A stretch of DNA of 64,000 bases from Ligula intestinalis. Its lineage: Eukaryota > Platyhelminthes > Cestoda > Diphyllobothriidea > Diphyllobothriidae. Made by a program: the position numbers and the translations under genes. Under the pieces are notes generated by a model that worked only from the letters and a program-made list of their open reading frames with translations, did not search any database and was not told the DNA's origin. The DNA lies in assembly GCA_036362985.1 (NCBI GenBank), contig JAYGXS010000004.1:61587749-61651748 (forward strand). Direction: 5' to 3'. How positions within the stretch are numbered: the stretch's first letter is position 1; every line of letters starts with the position of its first letter. Shown here in pieces: positions 1-10,139 of the stretch.

Positions 1-1845
1 CTGATAGAGAGGCCGGTTGAATATAGGCGAAAACTTCTCAATCACCGAAGGCAACGGGTTTAGCATTTGGTTAAGGACACACTCTTCGGTGGTGAACTGT
101 CTTTAACTAGGGGCTAGACAGAGAATTCCTCGAAAGTTTGGAGATCACCAGAATTAAAGCTGGTGCGGCGCCCCGAAAAATTCGAAGTAAACGGTAGACC
201 AAAAGCTGATGGGTGAACGACGTAACTTGCCAGGCCAGTCTGTAAACATAGCTTCTGCGTTTACTCTTGCCCAAATCGATTGTGTACCCGATTGTCAACT
301 AGGAATGCCTGCGGACTCTAAAGTCTTAAAACGACAACCTTTTTCGAGACATCAAGAGGCCGGACCAGTAAGACAGAGGAATAGTTACGTTTGGCAACAT
401 GCGGGAATATGATCCCCTCCACCTACTCCGGGGCCAGGATTAAGTTTTGGTTCTATATAAGGGTTAGGACAAAAAGAATATTCACACATCCAGCAATTTT
501 ACGCGTGGCTATCTGCATCACCAGTGGGAGGGGGAGGAGATTTCTAGCTTCTTATTAGCAGTGTATTTGTGCTTACTTCTATGGGGTTTAGGAGGCTAGG
601 ATGTCTCGCCTGGAATTTAGCATAGGAACGCCTTCTTTCGCGCCCAACCGTAGGATCATTTTCTACTTCCTAAACGGACTGATCTCCTTGCTGCTTCACG
701 TCCAAGCTAAAATGTTGGAGAAAAATAATATTACCATGAAAAGAGAGGTTGGTGAAAGCACCGCAGCGCTTGTGAGGCATATCTACCGTATCTTCACTCC
801 AGCCTCACGCCGCACTTTATCTGTGCGGCACTGCTGCTAGTGCTTCGCTCTGCTGTAGGTCGGACACCAGTTGTTCTGTATTTTCGTTGGCTCACCACGT
901 AGTGGCGTTCGTGGCACGCGCGTCTTATGTACTTGATCTTGGACAGCTTAACTGACTGATCGCTAACAGCTGTGTGTACGCCCTCTGCCAGTGTGAACGT
1001 TGTTCTACGAACCCTTTGCTCCTAGCGCTATATTTTTTGCATTGGGGTTGACGTCTTCTATCGTATCCCAAAAACGCCAGCAAATATTACGACCGGATGG
1101 CAGGATTTGCTACAGATATGTGCCCCTCCGTTAAATTTAGCGCAGGGTCACGTGTAAAAGACAGGGGAAGGGGCGAGTGCTATTATTTACAATGGACGTC
1201 AAATAGTATAACTAATGTATTTCCGACTACCTAAATGAGTTCAGTAGAAACTATATATGCATTTATTTCGTTAAACTACGCGTCTGCTCTTACCGAAAGT
1301 GCCAGCGTTGTATATGATCACAGGATAGAAGTGATCATTAGAAAAGGATGGAGATTGTGACGGCTTTCTACTGGATGGGCTCAAGCTACGTTAATTGCTC
1401 AAACGTATTCTGGACGCGTTTATCTCGTACGCTTTACTGCAGACGTAAGTAGCAGAATTAGTCGGCTCAGAGAGTAGTACGAAATCAGTTGTTACCCAGC
1501 GCTAATGCAAATATCAGACATGCTGTCCAATGAGATGGACATGATAAGTACATATAATTAATCAAAATTACTAAAACATAAGTATTAGTTTAGAAAACAA
1601 CAATAAATAGTTACCATAATGTGTCAAGGCTACAATGACAGGAAAAGTTGTCCATCTCTAATGCGATCCAGGTTCCTTTTAAAATCGTCCACCGGAGAAG
1701 TCGTAGTTTTTGTCGGGATTGACGACTAAGTATGTGTCAGATGCAACACTAAAGCCAAAGCGGCCTTTTGAGGTTGGAGAGGTACCAATGACTAAGCACA
1801 ACAACGAGAGTGTTCATAGATAAAAGCGAAGGCTGCTTATGTGAA
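1..1845. other. No recognisable gene
   Basis: Several short open frames occur here (the longest about 80 codons, 601-840 +), but none has a recognisable motif, a good splice context or a relative elsewhere in the window. A TATA-like string, TATATAA, sits near 454-460 below a GC-rich stretch, but no coding start follows it convincingly. 1500-1620 is AT-rich. It is probably old transposon-derived spacer. Confidence 0.5.
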
Positions 1846-2515
1846 TCACCCTATATTATGGCTCACAAAAGTTTCGGGACAACTAAATATTCTGAACATT
1901 CGTCGAAGAGTGCTGAATGTGGCTCCAGATGTCGTCCGTTCCATGCCAATTACTGCCAGACATTTGCTGTATGCGTCAACGGCGATAATTAAGTTCTGGT
2001 CATTGAGTAGTCCAGCATAATCGATTTGGACCCTGAACCATGGGTCGTGTTGAACAGGCCCTGCCTTAAGTGTTGTCATCGTTGGTGTCTTTGATGCGCG
2101 AGCGCATTTTGTGTATGATTGGGTCAGCTGTTCCAGTTGTTGGTCTATCTGAGGCCCGCATACATAAGTGCGAGCGGGAGCCTTTGTGTGGTTGATATCC
2201 AGGTTTTTAGTGGGAAACTATCTCAAGACCATTGCTTGTAGTTTCGGTCGAAGCACGACACGCTCGTAGAACAGGATGCAGTTACTGACGGCGGACAGAG
2301 AACTTCGTCGTTGGTGCAACTGCTGCAATTCTCGAGCAATGTTTGCGGGCCACTGTGTGTGATAGTGCTTAGTGACTTGTTTCAACAGTGTATCCTGTTG
2401 GGTTGTGCTTCGGACTTCCTCAAGCATGACAGGGAGTGCACAAAGGGAATCTATAAACAAACTATGAACCTCTGACTCAATGGAGACAAACACGATGGCT
2501 GTGCCTTTCAAGTTC
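1846..2515 (-). mobile_element. Ty3/Gypsy integrase remnant
   Basis: On the - strand this reads as the integrase part of a Gypsy polyprotein. From the right, 2511-2218 holds the linker before the integrase zinc finger (TLLKQVTKHYHTQWP, then the ERVVLRPKLQ strand). 2200-2080 holds the end of the zinc-binding region (RTYV.CGPQIDQQLEQL...CARASKTP). 2079-1846 starts the catalytic core with FRVQIDYAG, then IAVDAYSK, the first acidic residue region, and ERTTSGAT...FRIFSCPETFVSHN. The second catalytic Asp region is degraded (SHN where the family has SDN), and the frame is broken between blocks. No long terminal repeat was found next to it. It is a dead fragment. Confidence 0.8.
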
Positions 2516-2689
2516 CTTAGTCCGCGAGTTGATCAAACGTGGGAGCGCGCCTGTTAGACTTATTTTTGATGTAGGCTGGTACCGGATATAGAATACCTTT
2601 ATAACTCTGCAGCATGGTTGTCCAGCGCTGAAGACGATTAGCCGATTACGCAGGTGTAGCGATCTCGTATTCTAAGCCATGCTGTGTTC

Positions 2690-3300
2690 ACAGTCCTCTC
2701 GGGCATGTCTGGTATATCAGTTGCTCGTGTCCACTCAGCACCTGTGCATCAGAGCATGTGAAAGGCAGGTTAAGGTCATGGACCTGTGTTTGTAGTGGTT
2801 GCCGCCTGTCCGATGCCTGCCTTTCCGGTCGTAGTCTCAATCTGTCTGGAGCTCAAGGGCGTTGCGGTCGCCAGACTTACTAGCGCGCGTGACGTGGAAC
2901 ACCCAACACGCCGTCCAACCAATGACAGGCCAACCTAGCCAATTAATGCGCCATCTGTCTACTGACCCGACTGCTCTCAAACACTCACTTGGGACCCTGT
3001 CAATCTCCTGAGCGGACGTATTCTCCCAAGTCAGACTTCCTCCATCTGTTCTCCTTTCCTCTGTGTACACAATATACTCTTCCCACTACTCCGGCATTTC
3101 AAGGACTTTTCTTCTGCACTAAGTAGCCATGGTCTGAAGATGGCAGTTGCTGGGTTTGACTCACTTAACTCCCTGCGATATGTTCACTCTCTGTCTATCT
3201 TAAATGGCCAACCACTTCCCAAGGCCAGTTCACAAAGGAACTTAGTGTGGTGACTGCTTACGCTCAGATACGCCCGGAGGCGACGACCGCGCTGCCGGAA
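2690..3300. repeat. Repeat family D, copy 1, split by an insertion
   Basis: Two blocks, 2690-2790 (ctcgtgtccactcagcacct, agagcatgtgaaaggc, aaggtcatggac) and 3183-3300 (ttcactctctg, aaggccagttcacaaagg), match consecutive parts of 57480-57720. In that second copy only about 40 bases separate them. Here the blocks are pushed apart by family A1 sequence at about 2791-3182, so copy 1 is interrupted. No coding content was seen. Confidence 0.65.
2791..3182 (+). repeat. Dispersed repeat family A1, copy 1 (about 390 bp)
   Basis: Shares nearly its whole length with 37985-38354. Both begin gtagt(a/g)g, contain cgccagacttact(a/g)gcgcg and ttctcccaagtcagactt, then cacaatatactcttcc, then ggtctgaagat(g/c)gcagttgctggg, and end near ctccctgcgatat. 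Partial copies lie at 28200-28482 (+) and 28944-29110 (-). A string GGGTTTGACTCAC near the 3' end loosely resembles a Pol III B box, but no A box is convincing. It has no coding capacity, and its mobilisation class is unknown. Confidence 0.7.
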
Positions 3301-3665
3301 TGCGATGCTGGACTGCACTTTTTCGCGAGTTAATTACCCATTACTCATACTCTACTCCTTCTGCACTTATTAAATTATTCATAACATTCTGGCATTCCAC
3401 GCCTTATCTATTAGTTATTAATAATGGGGATACATTCATCTTCTATTACCTGGCCGCACTACTTGGGTGCTGCGTTGGTAACCCCAACGTTCTCTATATC
3501 CTACACAGGAATGCTTTTTTTCTAGCCAAAAATAGCAAGAATAGGCTTTTGTTCCGTGAGAAGGGTGCACTGACGCCCAAAAAGTATCTTGTAAATCTTC
3601 TTTCCGGCAAAAATAATAGACAGGGCTTACTGCGTTCAGCAGACGTTAGTGATCTTGCTGGATGA
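3300..3665 (+). other. Unrecognised 121-codon open frame
   Basis: An uninterrupted frame from ATG at 3300, hydrophobic in its first 70 residues and basic afterwards (KNSKNRLLFREKGALTPKK). No domain, no splice context and no similarity to anything else in the window could be seen. It begins directly after repeat D, and the AT-rich composition could produce it by chance. A real protein is unlikely but not excluded. Confidence 0.15.
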
Positions 3666-3779
3666 CAGGTAGCTTCTTTTGTGGATAAGAGTACCCCGTG
3701 GTGCCGCCTCAGGAGCGCGCCAAGCGCCCTCCTCCGTCCTTCGGGCTCATGGTTGGGGCATGGGGCATTTCAAGGAAGA

Positions 3780-4225
3780 AATTAGGTCGCGAGTATTCTG
3801 TGGAATAAAAAAGTTACGAGGGTAGGTTGGGGCGTGTACTGAAACCTCAGTTGGGGACACTGTAGCATGCTTTTATATCATTGCTAACCCCCCGCCGGAC
3901 CAACGGCGAGTGCGTGTATGTCTGGGGAGTGTGCGCCAACCTCGGGCGAGGTCATTGAGGTACATTTTCTAGTGGAAGCACCAACACCAACGAGACAAAA
4001 GGGTAACGCAGTACAAAAGTGCGAAGATTGTGGTAATCCCCCTACTTAAAAGTTGTAAGTAAACTTTTGTTCGCGTGGTTAAGGCCAATTTTGCCTTATA
4101 TACTGATTCAATCGGTTTTGCATGCGGCGGCCTTCCGAGGACCACTCTGCAGTTCAACGCCATCATCAAATCCCTGCTGGATCGACGGGTAGCGTGTAGA
4201 AATCTGGAAGATTATGGGTCTATAT
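3780..4225. repeat. Repeat family B, copy 1
   Basis: About 430 bp shared in the same orientation with 55700-56145. Matching blocks in order include tacgagggtaggtt, aacctcgggcgaggt, agtgg(a)agc.accaacaccaac, cctacttaaaa.ttg.aagtaa, gaccactctgcagttcaac and a final gggt(a/g)gcgtgt. Divergence is substantial. Coding capacity was not seen. The right end abuts the truncated LINE that follows. Confidence 0.7.
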
Positions 4226-5245
4226 ATATATTCCTTCCTTTGCCTCCAAATATGCCTTCCTCTGGAATAATATTCACCTCGAAATTAGGGTGTCGTCTAA
4301 CTTAGCAGTTTTTAAAGTCAAATAACGTAAACAGTTAACTTCGGAAGATATAAAGTCCTTGCTATCCGTCTCCTTCCCAAACACACAACTGTTGGACTTT
4401 GAAAAAGGTTCTCCGGGTATTTGAGGTGGTTATATTTATATTACATTGTTTTCCATATATGTCTATTTCTTCCTCTTTATAGTGATATTTGCAACGATGT
4501 TTCGTCTCCGTCTCTGTCCATTCATCATTGCCGTTCTCCGTCCCCCGTTTTACAATCCTGACTATGGGCTTCATTGCTCTTATCATGCTCACGGCGGTTC
4601 TGCTATTTTCGCCAGCTCGTTGCTGGACTCCGCAGTCCACAAGGTCCCATCTCCGGCGTTTCGGTGATGATCACGTGACCTCTGCCATTCCCTCATCTTG
4701 TTGACCCTGTTGTCCGCGATGGCCTCCTCCGGTCTCACCTCCCTGATGGTTGATCATGAAGCCAGTCGGGCGGTGTTAAAGTGGTGAACGACAGCCTCTG
4801 TTGCTATATGATTTCTCCAATTGACAAGAAGCATTTCCAACCCTTATACGTTCTCATCAACAGTCCTGTCTTATTGCACTACAATCAATCCTATCAACCA
4901 ACATCCTTAATTTTGCAGAAGCAATTTTTTTTCTCCTACGTTTTCTTTTCTTTGTAAGCGGGGGTCCGCTGAACTCTGCCTCCGTTTTAATGGTAGGAGT
5001 TTTTTTTCACTGCTTCCTCCTTAGTTCATCATGCGTCTTCAGAGAGTGTTGACTACTATTTTAAAATGACGATATGTTGGTGGGTATTAATTTTATCTGC
5101 CAACAGTTCTAAACGCTCCCGCTGCCTATGTGGGTGTTCACGGAGAGCAGCATTTATCAACTTTGTATTTATTTTTCCACAGCACTAAGTTTGCAATGGC
5201 GAGGCCCTCCGGGCCTAAAATATAAAATTTATTTATTATTTATTA
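4220..5245 (+). mobile_element. 5'-truncated LINE (family A), 3' end
   Basis: Begins in the last 60 codons of a non-LTR reverse transcriptase ORF (the FLWNN and SNLAVFKVK blocks near 4250-4320, LTSEDIKSLLSVSFPNTQLL near 4340-4390, stop near 4420), followed by about 0.8 kb of 3' UTR. It ends in an A/T-rich tail just after ggccctccgggcc. The same ORF end, UTR and tail occur on the - strand at 11214-10140, which fixes the family and the 3' end. An in-frame stop lies in the conserved FKVK block, so the coding part is dead. It is a typical 5'-truncated insertion. Confidence 0.8.
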
Positions 5246-5318
5246 ATTCAACCTACTGAAAATTTTACTTAGGTGGCTATAATACGTAAGGACCTTTCGA
5301 AGACCCCTCTTGGAATCC

Positions 5319-5591
5319 CTAACCTTTTGTGTTGTCGGCTTTAATATGGGAAATCACAGCGTCAACTCCATAGTTGGAGGCGTCCGCTGAAATGACAATC
5401 TTCAGTTCAGTTTTATTAAGGGAGAGGTAAGCAAACGTCTTTGAGCCCCCTATTGGTGACATAGGGACTGAAAAGGCATCGATACATTTAAAAACGTCAG
5501 TGGTCGTTAACATGCTTATGTACGAAAATGCGCAGCCATTAGTTAGTGAAAAATAATCAATACAAGTGAACATGTGAGTCCCAGGAAGCAA
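5319..5591 (-). mobile_element. Ty3/Gypsy RT-RNase H junction remnant
   Basis: The 90-codon - frame contains LKIVISADASNYGVDAVISH, the start of the Gypsy RNase H domain, whose first catalytic Asp lies in the ADAS block. It is preceded by a degraded tether (DVFKCIDAFS). An earlier block near the frame's start, FTCIDYFS, recalls the reverse transcriptase CTLDYFS-type strand but sits unusually close, suggesting an internal deletion. It stops after about 90 residues. It is a fragment with no partner pieces on either side. Confidence 0.6.
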
Positions 5592-6865
5592 TTGAGAAGA
5601 AGAAGTGATCGCTGGGACAAGATTTTATTCGCCTGACCTTTCAAAATCTGTCTTGGGTTCTTAGTCAGAGACATAATAAGAAACAGTATCAGAAACGGGT
5701 GATTCATGCACAGAGTTGCAGTATTTACAGGATACAGTCACTATGTTGCTGCAAGCTTATAACAAATAATGACTTCCCCTGTCGACGTGTGGGCCGTGAC
5801 CTGTTGAACATTCATCACAGGTGGTGGAATTGGGCGTGATGATTAATCTGAAAATAGCAAACATACATGGCTACTAACTCATCAAAAGTAGTTTAATTGC
5901 ATAAGTATTGTACCTCAGCTCATTGACGATGCCAAATGGCACGAACCATAAGTTGGGACAAAATTAAAAGTAGCAGACAGTAAAGAAAACTCCTGCGTGA
6001 TTCTCGGAAAAGATAGGGGGTTGAATGCAATTTGAGGGGTTTTAAGGAGAAAATACTATCACCATGGGAGGAACATCTACACGAGATATGAGCGTCATGC
6101 TGATCAGAATATGTGAGGGAGGATAGGGGAGCCCATCACGGGCATCATCAGTATACTTGTGATAAACTCGAGGAGGGGGTCGTAGAGGTTACGAAATCAT
6201 CCTCGAAGTGCCGGACGCAGGTGTTACAACAATTTGGCGACGCGGCATTATCGTAACAACAATTTGGCGACGCAGTACTCGAACTCCTTGTGGCCATCTC
6301 CAAAACACCCTTGCTTACTATCATGAAACAATTCCATGAGTAGCACCGTGGATCAATTGCTGTCTATCGTGCAGCCCTACCCTGTGTATTGCCGTCAAAC
6401 AAACGCTGACTATCATAAAACAAGCCCATGTGTAGCCCCATGGAACACTCGCTGTCTAACATGCAGCAAAACCATGTGTATGCAGATAATTGGATGGTCC
6501 CCGATAATCATATCGGACAGAAAGGCACCCAAATCGAATCAGCTAGCGAAAAAGCTGATGGATACGATGATCACTTCAATAATAAATCAATAAATTGTAT
6601 ATGTAAGGCCCAAGGGGCCCTTTCACTACAAACTTATTGCAATCGTGAAAATAAGAAAATAAAAATAGTTCCACTTAACAACGAACTCTTATAAAATAAT
6701 TATCTGAGCAGTACAAATCTCCTACGTCGGTGGATGAGTTCAGCGAGCCACCGATTTACAAAAAATATAGGAGAAAAAACTGCCTTAATGGGTATGACAT
6801 GATGCAGTTAGATTGGTTCCTGCTGTTGAGGGTTCGGGACGCTTATTGTCATAGGAAAAATAATA
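5592..6865. other. Non-coding stretch with small tandem duplications
   Basis: No protein domain was seen. Two local duplications stand out. The string aacaacaatttggcgacgc occurs twice, about 30 bases apart (near 6227 and 6257); TTGGCGAC strings are common just inside Gypsy-type long terminal repeats, so this may be an old leader region. Immediately after it, a unit of about 92 bp is repeated with divergence (starts near 6313 and 6405, key string ctatcat.aaaca). The short frames here are not supported as genes. Confidence 0.45.
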
Positions 6866-9470
6866 TAGCACCGAGTTATGAAGGGTTCATCCGGAACAAC
6901 AGGAGTGGATGCGGCTTCAACTTCCTTTAGTTCCAAATTAATTGATCTCACGCTTTACCTATCTCTAGTTCAGAACGTTAAGGGCATAACCAGATTTCGA
7001 GAAAGCGAGCGGGCTACTTGTTTCGATCTCATTTTCACGAAGGATTCATCCTACATAGATGAAGTGCATTCAAGTGCTGCGCTCGGTAAGAGTGACCATA
7101 CGACGCTAATGTGGGATTACTCACTCCATACTCAACGGCTGAGGAAAACGTGGACAAGCCAAACATATGGAAGGCAGATCTCAATTCAATGAAGAATGCA
7201 CTATCGTCCGTGAATTGGGACTGCCTGCTCAAGGGGGATCCGGAGGAGGATTGGAGATCACTCAAGAGGGTTGCATTAGATCTGATTAAGCGCTTTTGTC
7301 CGGTGAAGGTACACAAGACGACTAGTCGTCCTGCCTGGTTGACGAGAGACCTTAACAGGCAACTGTAGAAGAAGAATAGGAAATGGAAGTTATTCAGGAA
7401 AACTGGGTCGCCAGTACACCTCGAGGAATTCCGACGCCAAAGAAATGCACTAAAAAATCAATTCGCCAGGCCAGGAAAACTATGAATCAAGAATCCTCCA
7501 ACAGGCCGAAGAAAAGCCCAAAATTCTATTCCGCTATATTAACAGTAGATTAATAAACAAGGATTCTGTCGCAGTACTTAAGAATGATGATGGCGGAGAA
7601 GTCGTTGAGAATGACGAGAAAGCCGAGCACTGTAGCTGGTTTTTTGCCTCGGTATTCACTAGGGAAACCGAGCTTCATTTTGATAATGCCAACATTGCTG
7701 TTGTAAACGCCAGTCCAGCACTATATTCTCTACTATTTCCAACATCTGTAGTTGAGAGGGAGCTGCAGAGCCTCAAAGAAGCAAAGTCATCCGGTCCAGA
7801 CAATATACCAGCCAAGTTCTTGAAAGAATTGGCAAGCGAACTCTTAGAGCCCCCAGCATATATCTTTCGTTCTTCATTTGAAATAAGAAAACTGTCATCC
7901 GAATGGAAAATGGCAAATATTTACCCGATATACAAGGGCGGAACCCGCACGAAGGTCAACAATTACCGACCCGTCAGCCTAACTTGCATTTGCTGTTAGG
8001 TGATGGAAACGATAATTAAGAAGACGACAATGAAGTTCTTGGAGGAGAACAACCTACTTTCAGGGCTCCAACACGGCTTCAGAAAGAACCATTCTGGCAT
8101 TTCCAGCCTTCTACTCTCCACTGAGAATTGGACTCGCGCACTGGATGAAGATGGTAAGGTTGACGTCATCTGTAAGGACTTCAAGAAGACATTCGACAGC
8201 ATCCAACATCAGCGTCTTATATATAAATTGTCAGAAATTGGCATAAGAGGAAACCTGCTGGCATGAATCACTGATTATCTCACAGGGCGATCGCAAACTG
8301 TGTGCATCGATGACTCAAAGTCAAACCCTACATCTGTTCTGAGTGGCGTCCCCCAAGGCTCTGTCTTAGGGCCACTGCTCTTCCTTATCTATATGAACGA
8401 CTGTGTCAACGACCTGGGTTGCAGGGCTATCATATTTGCCGACGACGTCAAACTCTGGAGAGCCATCAGGTCAGACGCCGATAGGAAAGCGCTTCAAGAG
8501 AGTCTCAATCGACTTAGCTGCTGGTCTGCTCGTTGGCTCTTAAACTTCAACATTAGTAAGTGTGTGGTTTTAAGACTCCGTTCTAGAAGGACTGATGAGG
8601 AGAACGATTCCTTCCGATACCTCCTCGATGGGCACCCGCTTTTAAATGTGAACGAACAAAAGGATCTCGGTGTTCTAATAAATTCCTCACTTAAACCATC
8701 GACTCAGTGTGTAAAGGCAGCTAAACGCGCGACACAGGTGCTGTTTGCGATTAGGCGGGGATTCGTCAACATTGACAAGGAGCTCTTCAGGAAAACCTAT
8801 GGAGCGTTTGTTTGGTCCCACTTGGAGTATGCTGTCCAGGCCTGGCGTCCGTGGTTCAAGAAGGATTACCTGCACCTGGAACGATTGCAGGCGAGGGCTA
8901 CGAAGATGGTCAAGAATCTTGGTCATCTGCCTTATGAAGACAGACTGACCGAACTTGATCTTTTCCCTCTCAATTGTAGGCAACTCCGCGGAGACCACGT
9001 AGAAACCTACCGTATTGTTAGAGGCCGAGACTGCGCCCTAGAATTTGATGATTTCTTCGAATTGGCTCGAACTGACCATCTGCTAGGTCATCCTTTTAAA
9101 CTACAGAGGAAACCGGCCCGTATCGACTTTCGACGAAACACCTTCTCTCAGAGGGTCATTGGAGCGTGGAACGGACTCCCGGAAGATGTGGTCCTCTCAG
9201 ATACTGTTGACATTTTTAAACACAAACTTGATTCTCATTTGCTGAGAAACTGTGGCAGATATAATGAACAAAGTGTCAGTAGCAGCACCTTGCAACTGGC
9301 TCACACTTATCGCTGATGTTAAGACTACATTTGTACATTTGTATTATGTACTATTGTTACGGTGGACCTATTATGCGATTTTGGTTATGAATAGGGAGCT
9401 CAAGGGCGAAAGCCTTCTCCCCTTAATAAAGTGACTTAAAGTGACTATGATACGCCCTTGCCGATTGCCG
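6866..9470 (+). mobile_element. LINE (family B, CR1-like), pseudogene of endonuclease and RT
   Basis: Domains run in order on the + strand. The end of an AP endonuclease lies at 6878-7130 (CFDLIFTKDSSYIDEVHSS, then GKSDHTT, the SDH block with its catalytic His). A basic linker follows to about 7700. Then comes reverse transcriptase, with NNYRPVSLT near 7970, GLQHGFRKNHS near 8060, SGVPQGSVLGPLLFLIYMND at 8340-8400 and the active site FADD at about 8440. The longest open part, 8300-9316 (338 codons), covers RT motifs 4-7, the thumb and the C-terminal HLEYAVQAW and FSQRVIGAWNGLP blocks. Stops and frame changes break the upstream half. The 3' end carries the short repeat aaagtgactt, as CR1-group elements often end in microsatellite-like repeats. 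Confidence 0.85.
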
Positions 9471-9689
9471 AACTTGCCAACAAGGTGACGAAAACAGGAG
9501 AGCCCGCCACGATTATCAGCAACCTGATGATGGTCGACATAGGGAAGATGGATGCATAGGGGATTATTTTTATGCTGCAAATAATTTACTAAATAAATAT
9601 TACTCAGATTTCTTTGGCACGGCTGTTGAATTTGAGCCGCCAACTTTTTGCTGTCCATTCACGTGGAATTTTTTTTATTTTATACTACC

Positions 9690-10135
9690 CTCTCTATTTT
9701 TTGCTTCGTTTGTCTGCATTCATGATCATGAGGCCATCTCTCCAGTACACTAGCACCTATTTGAATGCACGAAAACAAGTTATTTTACCTACAGCGTTCC
9801 ATAATAGCAATGTGTGTCAGATGCGTTCAATCTGCCACGTTTGCCATTCACGAACATCGAAAATTCTCCGTAGGATGTCCACACGGAAAAGAAGGCACCG
9901 ATCAGGTTGGCAGCAAGGAACTAAACCCAAGCCTCTAAATGCTATGACACTTCTAGGATTCATGTCGACAAATTGCAGATCCCTGTTTAACAAGTATCGA
10001 GTTTTCGGCACTTATGTTGAAAAGAGAGCGCAGTATGTCTGCAGTTACCTGTCTGCAAGAAACTTGGCTTCATAGTGATATCGAGTTTGAACTCATCACT
10101 CCACCGCAATTTTCTTGTTTTCGATCGGAAAGAAA
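9690..10135 (+). mobile_element. LINE endonuclease start, truncated
   Basis: The + strand encodes the beginning of a non-LTR AP endonuclease: LGFMSTNCRSLFNK near 9950-9990 (the N-terminal Asn-containing block) and, after a frame change, QETWLHSDIEF near 10055-10090 with the catalytic Glu. The sequence then breaks off exactly where the 3' tail of the opposite-strand family A LINE begins (10140). Further parts of a + strand LINE appear at 14265-14560 and 15490-17345, so these may be pieces of one element split by antisense insertions. Confidence 0.65.
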
Positions 10136-10139
10136 ATTC

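Noticed and set aside
8300..9316. Calling the 338-codon RT frame an intact gene
   Set aside because: It is the C-terminal part of a LINE whose upstream endonuclease and RT blocks contain stops and shifts, so it is listed as mobile element, not host gene.
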